From: Actinomycetota bacterium
GTDB taxonomy: Bacteria; Actinomycetota; Actinomycetes; Streptosporangiales; Streptosporangiaceae
DNA: 54,905 nt
NCBI GenBank assembly: GCA_027314595.1
Contig: DAHVAN010000142.1
Location: 1-54,905, forward strand
Reading direction: 5' to 3'
Numbering within the stretch: position 1 is the first letter of the stretch; each line of letters begins with the position of its first letter. Under the pieces are notes generated by a model. The model had not been told where the DNA came from and made no database searches. It saw only the letters and a list, made by a program, of their open reading frames with translations. The position numbers were made by a program, and so were the translations under genes. This document shows positions 1 through 7,638 of the stretch, one piece after another.

Positions 1-117
1 CTGATGCTCCGTGGCAGGCTCCCGGTGGTACTCCTTCAGGAATTCCACAAGCAGCCGCCAGCGCGCGTCGAAATCCGGCTCCGCCGCGATGTAGGCGGCA
101 AGCCCGGCGATGGTCAT
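1..117 (-). CDS. Hypothetical protein, N-terminal fragment cut by the window edge
   Basis: An open frame of 39 codons runs from an ATG at 117-115 to the window edge with no stop. The peptide begins MTIAGLAAYIAAEPDFDARW and continues as a helical, Trp/Leu/Glu-rich stretch typical of small soluble actinobacterial proteins. The frame stays open for another roughly 80 bases upstream, with a GTG at 132-130 as an alternative start; neither start has a clear ribosome binding site. I do not recognise the family. The amino-acid composition looks like real protein and its third positions are GC-rich, which is why I list it. It is divergent from the MetE-like gene. Confidence 0.45.
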   Translation of the reverse strand, partial: MTIAGLAAYIAAEPDFDARWRLLVEFLKEYHREPATEHQ

Positions 118-426
118 CGGCTGGTAGTCCACAACAACAACGTAGCGAAAGGTCGGCCGTCTGCACCCGCCGTCGGACGTGCCGCGACTATGCCCCGGTT
201 CGGGGATGACGGCAGCTCACGGATGGCCTGACACCAGGCAAACAGCGGCACAAGGAACTGGTGTGACATGTGAGGAACAGCAAGTTCCGCCCTGCCATCA
301 TCCGCACAGGCCGACCCGAGAGGCTAGCGCGGCCTGCCACCCGGGGGCTACGCGGCAGCCCCTCCTAGCATGGCCGCAAGCCGGCCTGACGCGTATCGTG
401 ATGCGCGAGAACCGCCGGAGGAAGCA
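118..426. other. Intergenic region upstream of the MetE-like gene
   Basis: About 300 bases without a convincing gene. It holds an inverted repeat ACACCAG (231-237) / CTGGTGT (258-264) with a 20-base spacer, a GGGGCT (344-349) / AGCCCC (357-362) hairpin with a 7-base loop, and the ribosome binding site GGAGG at 417-421 that fixes the downstream ATG at 427. I looked for a cobalamin riboswitch, which often precedes B12-independent methionine synthase genes, but the conserved blocks do not match. Confidence 0.4.
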
Positions 427-1446
427 ATGTTCGACACCACGATCGCCGGCAGCCTGCCGAAGCCCGCCTGGCTCGCGGAGCCGGACCGCCTGTGGGCGCC
501 GTGGCGGCTGGCCGGCGCCGAGCTCGACGGCGCCAAGCGCGACGCTACCCTGCTCGCCATCAAGCTGCAGGAGGACTGCGGCATTGACGTCGTGACCGAC
601 GGCGAGCAGTCCCGCCAGCACTTCGTGCACGGCTTCGTCGAGTCCGTCGACGGCATCGACTTCGCCCGCAAGGTCGAGATCGGCATCCGCGCCGACCGCT
701 ACAAGGCGCTCGTGCCGCAGGTCACCGGCGAGCTTGGCCTCAAGGGGCGCGTGCACGGAGGCGAGGCGCGGCTCGCGCGCGCCCATACCAGCCGCAAGCT
801 CAAGATCACCCTGCCCGGCCCGATGACCATCGTCGACACCGTGGCGGACGCCCATTACGGCGACCGGGTGACGATGGCGATGGCGTTCGCCGGCCTCCTC
901 AACACCGAGGCGCGCGCGCTCGCCGCCGACGGCGTGGACGTGATCCAGTTCGACGAGCCGGCCTTCAACGTCTACACGGCGGCGGTCAGGGACTGGGGCA
1001 TCGAGGCGCTGCACCGCGCGATCGACGGGGTCGGCTGCACCACCGCGGTCCACATCTGCTACGGCTACGGCATCAAGGCCAATATCGACTGGAAGGCGAC
1101 GCTCGGCGGCGAATGGCGCCAGTACGCGGAGATCTTTCCGGCGCTGGCGCGGAGCCGCATCGGCCAGGTCTCGGTCGAGTGCCGCAATTCGCGCGTGCCG
1201 ATGAGCCTGCTGAAGCTCCTCGACGGCAAGGACGTTCAGGTCGGCGTGATCGATGTCGCGACCGACGAGGTGGAAACGCCCGAGCAGGTGGCCGCCGTGA
1301 TCGGCGAAGCGACGAAATACGTGCCACCAGAAAGGATCATCGCCGGCACCAACTGCGGCATGGCGCCGATCCGCCGCGATGTTGCCTACGGCAAGCTCGC
1401 CGCGCTCGCCCAGGGCGCGGCACTCGCACGTGACAGGTTCGGCTAA
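427..1446 (+). CDS. MetE-like single-domain methionine synthase
   Basis: A 339-residue protein equivalent to the catalytic C-terminal barrel of cobalamin-independent methionine synthase, without the N-terminal half of classical MetE (about 750 residues). The zinc/thiol ligand set of the family is visible as H209 and C211 (in VHICYGYG), E251 and C310 (in GTNCGMAP). The N-terminal TTIAGSLPKP and DVIQFDEPAF motifs also fit. The family transfers a methyl group to homocysteine; short 'core-MetE' members use donors other than the long folate tail, so the methyl donor here is open. The start at 427 is chosen over an earlier in-frame ATG at 370 because GGAGG lies at 417-421 and homology begins at this Met. 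It stands alone, probably with its own promoter. Confidence 0.85.
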   Translation: MFDTTIAGSLPKPAWLAEPDRLWAPWRLAGAELDGAKRDATLLAIKLQEDCGIDVVTDGEQSRQHFVHGFVESVDGIDFARKVEIGIRADRYKALVPQVTGELGLKGRVHGGEARLARAHTSRKLKITLPGPMTIVDTVADAHYGDRVTMAMAFAGLLNTEARALAADGVDVIQFDEPAFNVYTAAVRDWGIEALHRAIDGVGCTTAVHICYGYGIKANIDWKATLGGEWRQYAEIFPALARSRIGQVSVECRNSRVPMSLLKLLDGKDVQVGVIDVATDEVETPEQVAAVIGEATKYVPPERIIAGTNCGMAPIRRDVAYGKLAALAQGAALARDRFG

Positions 1447-1616
1447 ATGTTCGCCGGAAGTGCCGCTATAACGACACGTCCGCGAAAATTTCGAAAAGCC
1501 TTCGGCTTATGCGGCTATTGGTCTCAGCTGGCTCATACGTCACGACCGGGCCGCTGACGGCGGGACCTGCGCGCCGGACGCGATCTTCCGCGCCACGGTC
1601 GCAAAGGATTGATGTA

Positions 1617-1647
1617 TTGACAGCTGCGCGCACTCGTGCGATATCAT
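1617..1647 (+). promoter_or_regulatory. Candidate promoter with operator inside the spacer
   Basis: A perfect -35 hexamer TTGACA (1617-1622) is followed after 19 bases by TATCAT (1642-1647), five of six matches to the -10 consensus. The palindrome CGCACTCGTGCG lies inside the spacer at 1629-1640. The element is about 97 bases upstream of the BNR-protein ATG. The promoter reading is an inference; the hexamers are seen directly. The 19-base spacing is longer than optimal, as found in some regulated promoters. Confidence 0.5.
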
Positions 1648-1673
1648 CCAAAATTGCACGCACTCGTGCGATA
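1629..1673 (+). repeat. Two direct copies of a palindromic operator-like element
   Basis: The 15-mer CGCACTCGTGCGATA occurs at 1629-1643 and again at 1659-1673, exactly 30 bases apart. Each copy contains the inverted repeat CGCAC-TC-GTGCG. The spacing is close to three helical turns, so two dimers would sit on the same face. Flanks are also similar (ATATCATCCAAAA versus ATACTATCGAAAA). The first copy lies between the candidate -35 and -10. The binding protein is not identifiable. Confidence 0.6.
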
Positions 1674-1743
1674 CTATCGAAAATGTCGGCCGATCCATAC
1701 TCGGTGGTGGATCGCGGGCGGGGACTCCGTGAGCGAGGTAATC

Positions 1744-2979
1744 ATGGAATATCGTCGTCAATCCCAGCGGATCGGGTTCGCTGCCGCACAACAAGGAGAT
1801 GGCGCGGCCGGCCGTCCTGCGCACGTGGCGCGCCGGGCGTTTCTCGGGACCGGGGCGGCCGCGGTCGCGGGGCTGTCTGTGGGCATGGCTGGACCGGCGG
1901 ATGCAACGTCGGCGAGCTGGGGCAGGTTGTGTGGCGAGGTTCCGTTCGGGCCGGTCATCGTGGACAACGCCGGATCAGGCGCGTCCTACGCGCGAGCCGT
2001 GCGGCTCAGCGAGTGGCAGCCGGGGAGATCACGGACTTTGCTGGCGACATTCCAGCAGTTCGGGAGTCCGGGGTTCCCGATCTTCCGCAGCGACGACGGT
2101 GGCCGTACCTGGCACCAGCAGGGCAATGTGCCCAATACCGGCGAAGCCGCGGGAGTGTGGTTGCAGCCGTATCTGTATGAGCTGCCGCGCGCATTCGCCG
2201 GTCTCCCGAAGGGCGCCGTGTTGTGTGCAGGCAATTCACTTGGGAATTTTTCGAGCACGAAGATTGTGCTGTACGCGAGCACCGACCGTGGCTTGACCTG
2301 GTCGTTCCTGAGCACGGTCGCGGAGGGTGGCGCGCCCATACCGGAAAACGGCCATACACCCGTGTGGGAGCCGTTCCTGCTCCTGCATCGTGACCGGCTC
2401 ATCTGTTATTACTCCGACCAGCGAGACCCGAAGTACGGGCAGAAGATATCGCATCAGGCCAGCACGGATCTGCGGCAGTGGGGCCCGGTCGTCACCGATT
2501 CCGTGGGCACGGACTACAGTCAGCGCCCAGGCATGGCCACCGTCGCGCAAGTGCATCGCCGCATGTGGATTATGACCCACGAGGCCGGCGGCGACTCAGG
2601 CGACAACTTCTACGCCGTGCACTACAAGATGGCCCGGGATCCGGAGTCGTTCGGGCCGGCCGCTGAGCACGTGCTCCACGACCAGAACGGTTACGTCCCC
2701 TCAGCCTCCCCGACCGTGTCGTGGTCGGACTCCGGCGGCCGGATGGGCACCATCGTCGTCAGCGCAAACAGCGATCAGGACTTTTTCGTCAACCGTGCCC
2801 TTGGTGATCCCGGCGAATGGACGCGGCTATCTTCGGCGATGCCAAGGGGCTACAGCCGGTTTACCATCCCGCTGGCAGGCCCGGGATCGTGGCGCCGACC
2901 CGGCCTCGTCTTCGTCGTGACCGGCCCGCCCTATGGCGAACAGGGTCCGATCCAGGCTGGTGTCATTCAACTGCGCTGA
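1744..2979 (+). CDS. Tat-exported BNR-repeat (sialidase-fold) protein
   Basis: A 411-residue protein. The N-terminus carries a twin-arginine signal: RR at residues 30-31 followed by AFLGTGAAAVAGLSVGMAG and an ADA-type cleavage site near residue 54. The mature part contains two clear Asp boxes, SDDGGRTW and STDRGLTW, the signature of BNR/sialidase six-bladed propellers, so it is probably an extracellular glycoside hydrolase-like or carbohydrate-binding protein. A catalytic sialidase Arg triad cannot be assigned by eye. The start is ATG 1744, preceded by GAGG at 1735-1738; in-frame upstream codons back to 1636 cover the operator repeats and look non-coding. A GTG at 1729 is an alternative. It stands alone, and the next gene is convergent. 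Confidence 0.75.
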   Translation: MEYRRQSQRIGFAAAQQGDGAAGRPAHVARRAFLGTGAAAVAGLSVGMAGPADATSASWGRLCGEVPFGPVIVDNAGSGASYARAVRLSEWQPGRSRTLLATFQQFGSPGFPIFRSDDGGRTWHQQGNVPNTGEAAGVWLQPYLYELPRAFAGLPKGAVLCAGNSLGNFSSTKIVLYASTDRGLTWSFLSTVAEGGAPIPENGHTPVWEPFLLLHRDRLICYYSDQRDPKYGQKISHQASTDLRQWGPVVTDSVGTDYSQRPGMATVAQVHRRMWIMTHEAGGDSGDNFYAVHYKMARDPESFGPAAEHVLHDQNGYVPSASPTVSWSDSGGRMGTIVVSANSDQDFFVNRALGDPGEWTRLSSAMPRGYSRFTIPLAGPGSWRRPGLVFVVTGPPYGEQGPIQAGVIQLR

Positions 2980-3162
2980 GCCTTCTTAATCTCGGCTGTA
3001 GCTGAATCGCTGCGCGGCGGCACGTGGGCGAGGTCGTGGGGCTGCTGGCCGCGTTTTGCAGTTGCCGAAGATCTTGGTGGTTAATGCGCCGGGCACTTCG
3101 CCACCCGCCTCAGGCGCCGGGGCCGCCGACGGGCGCGCGGCGCGCGTGACCGGGCCTCAGCC

Positions 3163-3732
3163 TCACCTCAGCCGCCCGTCCAGCCCCACGCGTCCGAAGC
3201 GGGCCGCGAGCTCGGCTATCCGGTTGGGCCGGTGCTCTTGGCGCATCCGGCCGGCGCGTTCTAGCAGGCTCATGCCGTGCAGTGCGCTCCAGAGCAGTTC
3301 GGTCGCCGTTCCGTCGTCGTCGCCCAGCGCGTTGAAGCCGGAGCGCAGTTCGGTCTCCGCGTCGTCTTGCGCGAAGCGCGCATCGATCGGCAGCTGGAAC
3401 ATGGCCTCGTAGAGCGACGGATGCGCCGCGGCGAAGCCCAGGTACGCGTCCGCCACCGCTGCAACCGCCTGCGGGCCCGTCTTGCCGCCCATGGCTGCCT
3501 GAGTCGCCGCCGCCAGTTCCGCGAAGCCGGCGAGCGCCACCGTGCGCATGATCTCGGTCTTCCCGCCCGGGAAGTGACCGTAGAGCACGGGCTGGGTGTA
3601 CCCGATTGCGTCGGCAAGACGCCGCGACGTGACAGCCGTCCACCCGTCGGCCTCGGCCATGGCCCGGGCCGCGTCGAGGATCTGCTGCCTGCGCTCGGCC
3701 ACGCGCTGCGCGCGGGCACCTGCCCTCGCCAT
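3163..3732 (-). CDS. TetR-family regulator with WHG-type C-terminal domain
   Basis: A 189-residue protein. Residues about 15-60 form the TetR helix-turn-helix (RRQQILDAARAMAEADGW, then RRLADAIGYTQPVLYGHF). The C-terminal half contains LLWSALHGMSLL, the Trp-His-Gly-like signature of the WHG subgroup of TetR/AcrR ligand-binding domains. The ribosome binding site GGGGAGGA precedes the ATG. It is transcribed away from the DUF1772 membrane protein, and the 84-base gap holds two palindromic sites, so it most likely represses itself and that neighbour. The ligand is unknown. Confidence 0.88.
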   Translation of the reverse strand: MARAGARAQRVAERRQQILDAARAMAEADGWTAVTSRRLADAIGYTQPVLYGHFPGGKTEIMRTVALAGFAELAAATQAAMGGKTGPQAVAAVADAYLGFAAAHPSLYEAMFQLPIDARFAQDDAETELRSGFNALGDDDGTATELLWSALHGMSLLERAGRMRQEHRPNRIAELAARFGRVGLDGRLR

Positions 3733-3771
3733 GATTCCTCCCCTTGCGTTCTGGCTCGCGATAGCCTAGGT

Positions 3772-3799
3772 TAGCATTGCTAGAAATATAGCGCTGCTA
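3772..3799. promoter_or_regulatory. Double TAGC-N3-GCTA operator in the divergent TetR promoter
   Basis: Two perfect inverted repeats, TAGCATTGCTA (3772-3782) and TAGCGCTGCTA (3789-3799), sit 17 bases apart between the TetR start (3732) and the DUF1772 start (3817). Both are followed by GAAA, so the direct repeat TGCTAGAAA recurs at the same 17-base step. Paired palindromes at this spacing between a TetR gene and a divergent partner are the usual form of a TetR operator; the assignment to this regulator is by position. Confidence 0.65.
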
Positions 3800-3816
3800 G
3801 AAAATCGGCGAAGGTC

Positions 3817-4269
3817 ATGCTCACCACGCTCGCTGTCATCACCGCAACCGTCGTCGGCGTCATGGTTGGCGTCGAGTTCGCCGTCGCGGTCTTCGTCAAC
3901 CCGATCCTGCTGCGACTGCCCGCCGGATCCTCGCTGCAGGCCCGCGCCGATGGGGGCCGGGTGCTCGGCCGCGTGATGCCATTCTGGTACATCGGGTCCC
4001 TGCTCCTCACGGCCTGGCTGACCGCCGCTAAATGGGGCGGGCCGGCCGGCGGCGCAGCCGCCGCGGCTGCGGCCCTGCTCGCCGTGAGCGTCGTCATGTC
4101 GGTCACCCTGCTCGTCCCGATCAGCAACCGCTCCGCTACGTGGACAGCCGACCACTACCCCGCCGACTGGCGCGAGCAGCACCAACGCTGGGACCGGCTG
4201 CACTATGCGCGGGTGGCGATCATCGTCGCAGGGTTCGTGCTGACGCTCGTCGCCGGGACAGTCGCCTGA
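3817..4269 (+). CDS. DUF1772 (anthrone oxygenase-like) membrane protein
   Basis: A 150-residue integral membrane protein with four hydrophobic segments: about 5-30, 55-72, 78-100 and 130-150. The loop between segments three and four, including NRSATW, DWREQHQRWDRLHYAR, is the conserved region of DUF1772, a family that includes small cofactor-independent anthrone oxygenase-like proteins but is mostly uncharacterised. The size matches the family. The start ATG at 3817 follows GAAGG. It is divergent from the TetR gene and probably controlled by the double operator between them, which suggests a stress or small-molecule response; no substrate can be named. Confidence 0.75.
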   Translation: MLTTLAVITATVVGVMVGVEFAVAVFVNPILLRLPAGSSLQARADGGRVLGRVMPFWYIGSLLLTAWLTAAKWGGPAGGAAAAAAALLAVSVVMSVTLLVPISNRSATWTADHYPADWREQHQRWDRLHYARVAIIVAGFVLTLVAGTVA

Positions 4270-4363
4270 GCGTGGATTTGAGACCCTACCCCGACCGACT
4301 TGTCGGTGCCGAGTCACGCCTCCGGCGCGCAGTCGGGAGCGACTCGACCAGCCAGATGTTCCG

Positions 4364-4394
4364 GCGACCAGGACTGCGCGGAGCGACTGGTCGC
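4364..4394. terminator. Candidate bidirectional terminator hairpin
   Basis: Perfect 8-base arms GCGACCAG (4364-4371) and CTGGTCGC (4387-4394) with a 15-base loop lie in the 163-base gap between the convergent ends of the DUF1772 gene and the RtcB gene. There is no U-tract, which is common in actinomycetes. Function is inferred from position. Confidence 0.4.
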
Positions 4395-4432
4395 GCTGAC
4401 CATCCAGGTTCAGGCGGTGCGGTAAGCCGTCC

Positions 4433-5635
4433 TCACTCGCCCTTGACGTTGACGATCTGGCGCAGCGTGTGCCGGATCTGGACGAGGTCGGCGGCGTCCG
4501 CCATCACCTGGTCGATGTCCTTGTACGCGCCGGGGATCTCGTCGAGGAACGCGTCCGTGTGCCGCCATTCGATCCCGTCCATCGCCATGTCCAGTTCCGC
4601 CCGGGTGAACTTCCTCCGGGCCGCCGAGCGGCTGTACTCGCGGCCCGCCCCGTGCGGCGAGGAGTTCAGCGACAGCATGTTGCCCTTGCCCGTCACGACG
4701 TAGGACCGGGTGCCCATCGAGCCGGGGATGAGGCCTGGCTTGCCCGCGCTGGCGTCGATGGCGCCCTTGCGGGACAGCCAGACGTGACCTGCCCGGCCCT
4801 TGGGCCGGTACTTCCAGTGCCGCAGCAGGTCGTCGCTCATCTGCTCGGTGTAGTTGTGGTGGCACTGAATGGTCTGCGCCGCGTCGATGTCACGGCCCAT
4901 GAACCGCGTCAGGCACTTGGCTACGCGCTCCATCATCTCCTCGCGGTTGAGCAGCGCGAAGTGCTGGGCCCATCGCAGGTCCCGCAGGTATGCCCAGAAC
5001 TCGCTTGTGCCCTCGACGAGGTAGGCCAGGTCCGGATCGGGCAGCGGGATCCAGGCGCGCTCGCACCAGTCGAGCGCGACCTTGATGTGCCTGGTCGCCA
5101 GCTTGTTGCCCACTCCGCGCGATCCGGAATGCAGGAAAAGCCATACCCGGTCGCTCTCGTCCAGGCTCACCTCGATGAAGTGATTGCCTGACCCGAGCGA
5201 GCCGAGTTGCAGCCGCCAGTTCGGCGCGATCGCCCCGGCGCTGTCCGCGCCGTCACGGTTCTCGAGTTCGGCGATCCGGGCGCCGGTCCCCTCGTCGTAA
5301 ACGGTGTCGTTGTAGTGGCCCGCGGACAGCGGCACGGCCTTCTCGATCGCCTCGCGCAGCCGGGACAGCGGCTTGCCGCGCAGGTCCTCATGCACCAGTC
5401 CGGTGCGGATGGCGATCATGCCGCAGCCGATGTCGACGCCCACCGCGGCAGGCATGATCGCGCCCAGCGTCGGGATCACCGACCCCACGGTGGCGCCCTT
5501 GCCCTGGTGAGCGTCGGGCATCAGGGCAAGGTGCGGCCAGATGAAGGGCATGGAGGCTGTCCGCTGGGCCTGCTGCCTGGCCTCCGTCTCCAGGATCGAA
5601 GCCCAGTTGATCAGCTTGCTGGCAAGGTGCTCCAT
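4433..5635 (-). CDS. rtcB: RtcB-family RNA 3'-phosphate/5'-hydroxyl ligase
   Basis: A 400-residue RtcB. RtcB joins RNA 3'-phosphate or 2',3'-cyclic phosphate ends to 5'-hydroxyl ends using GTP and Mn(II), in RNA repair. Metal and nucleotide residues are in place: D68 and C71 in GVDIGCG, N151-H152 in GNHFIE, H169 in LHSGSRG, H259 in QCHHNY, and the guanylylated His at 328 in SPHGAGREYSR. GSMGTRSYV is at 305-313. The start is set at the ATG 5635-5633 because GGAGG lies 10 bases upstream and family homology begins at MEHLASKLINW; a longer frame to 5698 adds a non-conserved tail. No archease or RtcA gene is next to it. Confidence 0.95.
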   Translation of the reverse strand: MEHLASKLINWASILETEARQQAQRTASMPFIWPHLALMPDAHQGKGATVGSVIPTLGAIMPAAVGVDIGCGMIAIRTGLVHEDLRGKPLSRLREAIEKAVPLSAGHYNDTVYDEGTGARIAELENRDGADSAGAIAPNWRLQLGSLGSGNHFIEVSLDESDRVWLFLHSGSRGVGNKLATRHIKVALDWCERAWIPLPDPDLAYLVEGTSEFWAYLRDLRWAQHFALLNREEMMERVAKCLTRFMGRDIDAAQTIQCHHNYTEQMSDDLLRHWKYRPKGRAGHVWLSRKGAIDASAGKPGLIPGSMGTRSYVVTGKGNMLSLNSSPHGAGREYSRSAARRKFTRAELDMAMDGIEWRHTDAFLDEIPGAYKDIDQVMADAADLVQIRHTLRQIVNVKGE

Positions 5636-6034
5636 TGCCCCAGATCCTCCGCTTCCTGGTCCTCGGAAGACCGTAGAGCGGAGCGGGCAATTGCGCACCC
5701 GAATTTCGTCAAGGCGCCTGGACCGCTACGCCGCACTGCTGAGGGAGGCCCGCTGAGGGGCCGCCGCACTGCTGAGGGAGGCCCGCTGAGGGGCCGCCGA
5801 TCTGGCTGACGGCTGCCAGGGTGCGGCCGGTCCGGGATCCGCAGGAGGATCTCACCGAACGGCGGGTGCGGTCCGGCCTGCCGGGGTCCGGCGGACCTCG
5901 GCGGTGGCGTTGGTGGCTCACCGCCCGGAGCCGCTTGGCGCGGGTCCGGGCCTACCGCGGCGTGGCGGGCAGCCGCGGTACCGGCTGACCGAGGTGCCGG
6001 ACTTCCGGGTTACCTGACGACATGGTTCCTGCGG
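5636..6034. other. Intergenic region between rtcB and the WhiB gene
   Basis: About 400 bases. It contains the 33-base tandem repeat listed separately. No frame in it has convincing composition; the longest minus-strand frame (5921-5709) simply translates the repeat twice. The remaining bases up to 6034, where the WhiB stop lies, show nothing I can name. Confidence 0.5.
5731..5796. repeat. 33-bp tandem repeat, two exact copies
   Basis: The unit beginning CCGCACTGCTGAGGGAGGCC and ending GAGGGGCCG spans 5731-5763 and is repeated exactly at 5764-5796. It sits about 100 bases upstream of the rtcB start codon on the minus strand. Each unit can pair GAGGCC with nearby GGGGCC-type segments only weakly. 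Function unknown; probably a variable-number repeat. Confidence 0.8.
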
Positions 6035-6286
6035 TCACGCGGCAGCCGCTCCGCGGTTTCGCCGGTGGCGCTTGCGCGTGCGGCACTCGTAGCTGAGGCC
6101 CCCCCAGATCCCGTGCCTGATCGTGTTCCTGAGCGCGTAGTCCAGGCATTGCTCGCGAACGGGGCACAGCATGCAGATGGCCTTGGCCTTCGCCGTACGG
6201 GTGTCCCGCTTTGGACGCGGCTCGTTCTCAGCGCCGAAGAACAGCGCTTCCTGGCCCTGGCATGCGGCCCTGTCTACCCACCTCAC
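6035..6286 (-). CDS. WhiB-family iron-sulfur regulator
   Basis: An 83-residue protein with the complete WhiB signature: four cysteines at 9, 38, 41 and 47 (C-x28-CxxC-x5-C) that ligate a [4Fe-4S] cluster, then GIWGG at 59-63, then a basic C-terminal tail (RTRKRHRRNRG) expected to contact DNA. WhiB proteins are actinobacterial transcription factors that partner with sigma factor HrdB/SigA. Start is GTG 6286-6284 preceded by GGAGGAG. Its partner genes are not evident; it stands alone between rtcB and the esterase gene. Two direct copies of TTAGCCCCG lie upstream at 6316-6324 and 6328-6336, within its likely promoter region. Confidence 0.93.
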   Translation of the reverse strand: MRWVDRAACQGQEALFFGAENEPRPKRDTRTAKAKAICMLCPVREQCLDYALRNTIRHGIWGGLSYECRTRKRHRRNRGAAAA

Positions 6287-6415
6287 GTCCGGCTCCTCCC
6301 GGCTTCGAGGGGCGTTTAGCCCCGCGCTTAGCCCCGGGTCCCCGGCCAGCCCGCCGACGCCGACGCCGACCCGCGGTCCGGACCTGCTGGCGAGCGGCGC
6401 GCCTTCGGCGGCCTG

Positions 6416-7360
6416 TCACATCCTCGCGCGGGCCGACCGCGCTCCGACGGCTCCCATCAGCAGGTCGAACGAGCGGTGCAGCGCCCGCTCCCAGTAAGGC
6501 CAGGAGTGGGTGCCCGGACCGTAGAAATCGGTGACCACGTCTCCGCCGAGTGATCTGACCCGCTCGGCGAAGTCCACTGACTGCGGGCACAGAAGCTTCT
6601 CCGTAGGGTCGGGCAGCCAGCGACGCGGGTTGAGCACCGTGCGATCCGGGTCGAGCGGACCCGGCGCGCCGTTGCCGCTCGAGACGTAGAGCGGGATCCG
6701 GAGGAGTTCAGGCACGAGGTCGTAGGGATTGTGCGCCGCCCATATGCCGGCCTGCCGTCGCGGTCGTCCCCACAGCGCCGTGGGGTTCTTTCCCTGCATG
6801 AGCAGCACCGATTGGGTGATCCACGGGGCGCGCAGCGTGTGCAGGTCGCCGCTGAAGGAGGCGGCGGCCTTGAACTTGTCCGGATGCCGGGCGGCGTAGG
6901 CCATGGCGCCAAGCCCTCCGACGGACAGGCCCGCGATCGCGAGCGCGTCCCCGGCACGGTAATCACGGCGCAGGATCGGCAGCAGCTCGCTGATGTGGAA
7001 CGTCTCCCAGGCGGGCGCACCGCCCTTACCGTGATTCCACCAGTCCGTGTAGTAGCCTGCCCTGCCTGCTTCCGGCATTACCACGAGTACCCCGGTGCCG
7101 CTGGTCAGCGATGCCACGTCGGTGTGGTTCGTCCAGCCCGCGTAGGTGTCCCGGTAGCAGCAGCCGTGCAGCAGGTAGAGCACGGGCCAGTCGCGGCCCG
7201 GCTGGCTCGCCCAGCCGGGCGGCAGCAACAGCCTGACCTTAACTGTGGCATTCAGCGCCGGTGACGCGATGGACAGGTCCAGCATCCGGTCAGTCATCTG
7301 TCGCGTGTCGACTACTCGGGCGGTGGCAGGCATGATCTCTCGCAATAGCTCGGCATTCAT
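6416..7360 (-). CDS. Esterase of the PF00756 (esterase D / antigen 85) type
   Basis: A 314-residue alpha/beta hydrolase. The nucleophile elbow is GLSVGG, within AIAGLSVGGLGAMAYAARHP, and the catalytic His is in GPGTHSWPYW near the C-terminus. The YLLHGCCYR segment forms the oxyanion region. This layout is that of the putative-esterase family that includes S-formylglutathione hydrolases and mycolyltransferases. No signal peptide is visible from the chosen start. I place the start at ATG 7360 (MNAELLREIMPATARV); the open frame reaches 7438, but those codons run through an inverted repeat that looks regulatory. It is divergent from the four-gene operon starting at 7639. The substrate is unknown. 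Confidence 0.75.
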   Translation of the reverse strand: MNAELLREIMPATARVVDTRQMTDRMLDLSIASPALNATVKVRLLLPPGWASQPGRDWPVLYLLHGCCYRDTYAGWTNHTDVASLTSGTGVLVVMPEAGRAGYYTDWWNHGKGGAPAWETFHISELLPILRRDYRAGDALAIAGLSVGGLGAMAYAARHPDKFKAAASFSGDLHTLRAPWITQSVLLMQGKNPTALWGRPRRQAGIWAAHNPYDLVPELLRIPLYVSSGNGAPGPLDPDRTVLNPRRWLPDPTEKLLCPQSVDFAERVRSLGGDVVTDFYGPGTHSWPYWERALHRSFDLLMGAVGARSARARM

Positions 7361-7410
7361 GTTTCCGTCGCTGCACTCCCCACAATAGGCAGAGGCCACT
7401 AATGCGCGCA

Positions 7411-7539
7411 GGACAGGGGCATGACAGGGAATTGCCATCCCTGTCCCGCGGACAAGGGCCTGATCCTTGCCACGGCATTGCCGTTGTGGGCACAGTCATG
7501 TCGCCATTACTTTGAAATCGCCCTGTCACGGTCCTGTCC
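7411..7539. promoter_or_regulatory. Cluster of CCCTGTC/GACAGGG sites in a divergent promoter region
   Basis: Five copies of one heptamer, in both orientations, fall within 129 bases: GGACAGGG 7411-7418, GACAGGG 7423-7429, CCCTGTCC 7439-7446, CCCTGTC 7521-7527 and CCTGTCC 7533-7539. The first and third form a perfect 8-base inverted repeat; the second and third form a tighter one with a 9-base spacer. They sit between the divergent starts of the esterase (7360) and the isomerase operon (7639), so a shared regulator is plausible; none is identifiable. Confidence 0.55.
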
Positions 7540-7638
7540 GCGCCCGCTGGGGCCGGCCGCGTCAGCAACCAGAGGAGGCCGTGTCAGCCCGCGATTCGCG
7601 GGCCGCACCGCTAGGCCGAAGTTAGGGAGCCGATTCAC

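Noticed and set aside
230-400. Possible cobalamin riboswitch ahead of the MetE-like gene
   Set aside because: GGAACTGGTG (253-262) and GGCCTGCCACC (331-341) look vaguely like parts of the element, but the central CCGCNACUG block and the B12 box are not present in the right order. An Rfam cmscan would settle it.
4469-5191. 240-codon plus-strand open frame
   Set aside because: Antisense to rtcB, whose catalytic residues are all present on the other strand.
5709-5921. 70-codon minus-strand frame upstream of rtcB
   Set aside because: It translates the 33-bp tandem repeat as a duplicated GGPSAGLPQQC peptide; no sign of selection as protein.
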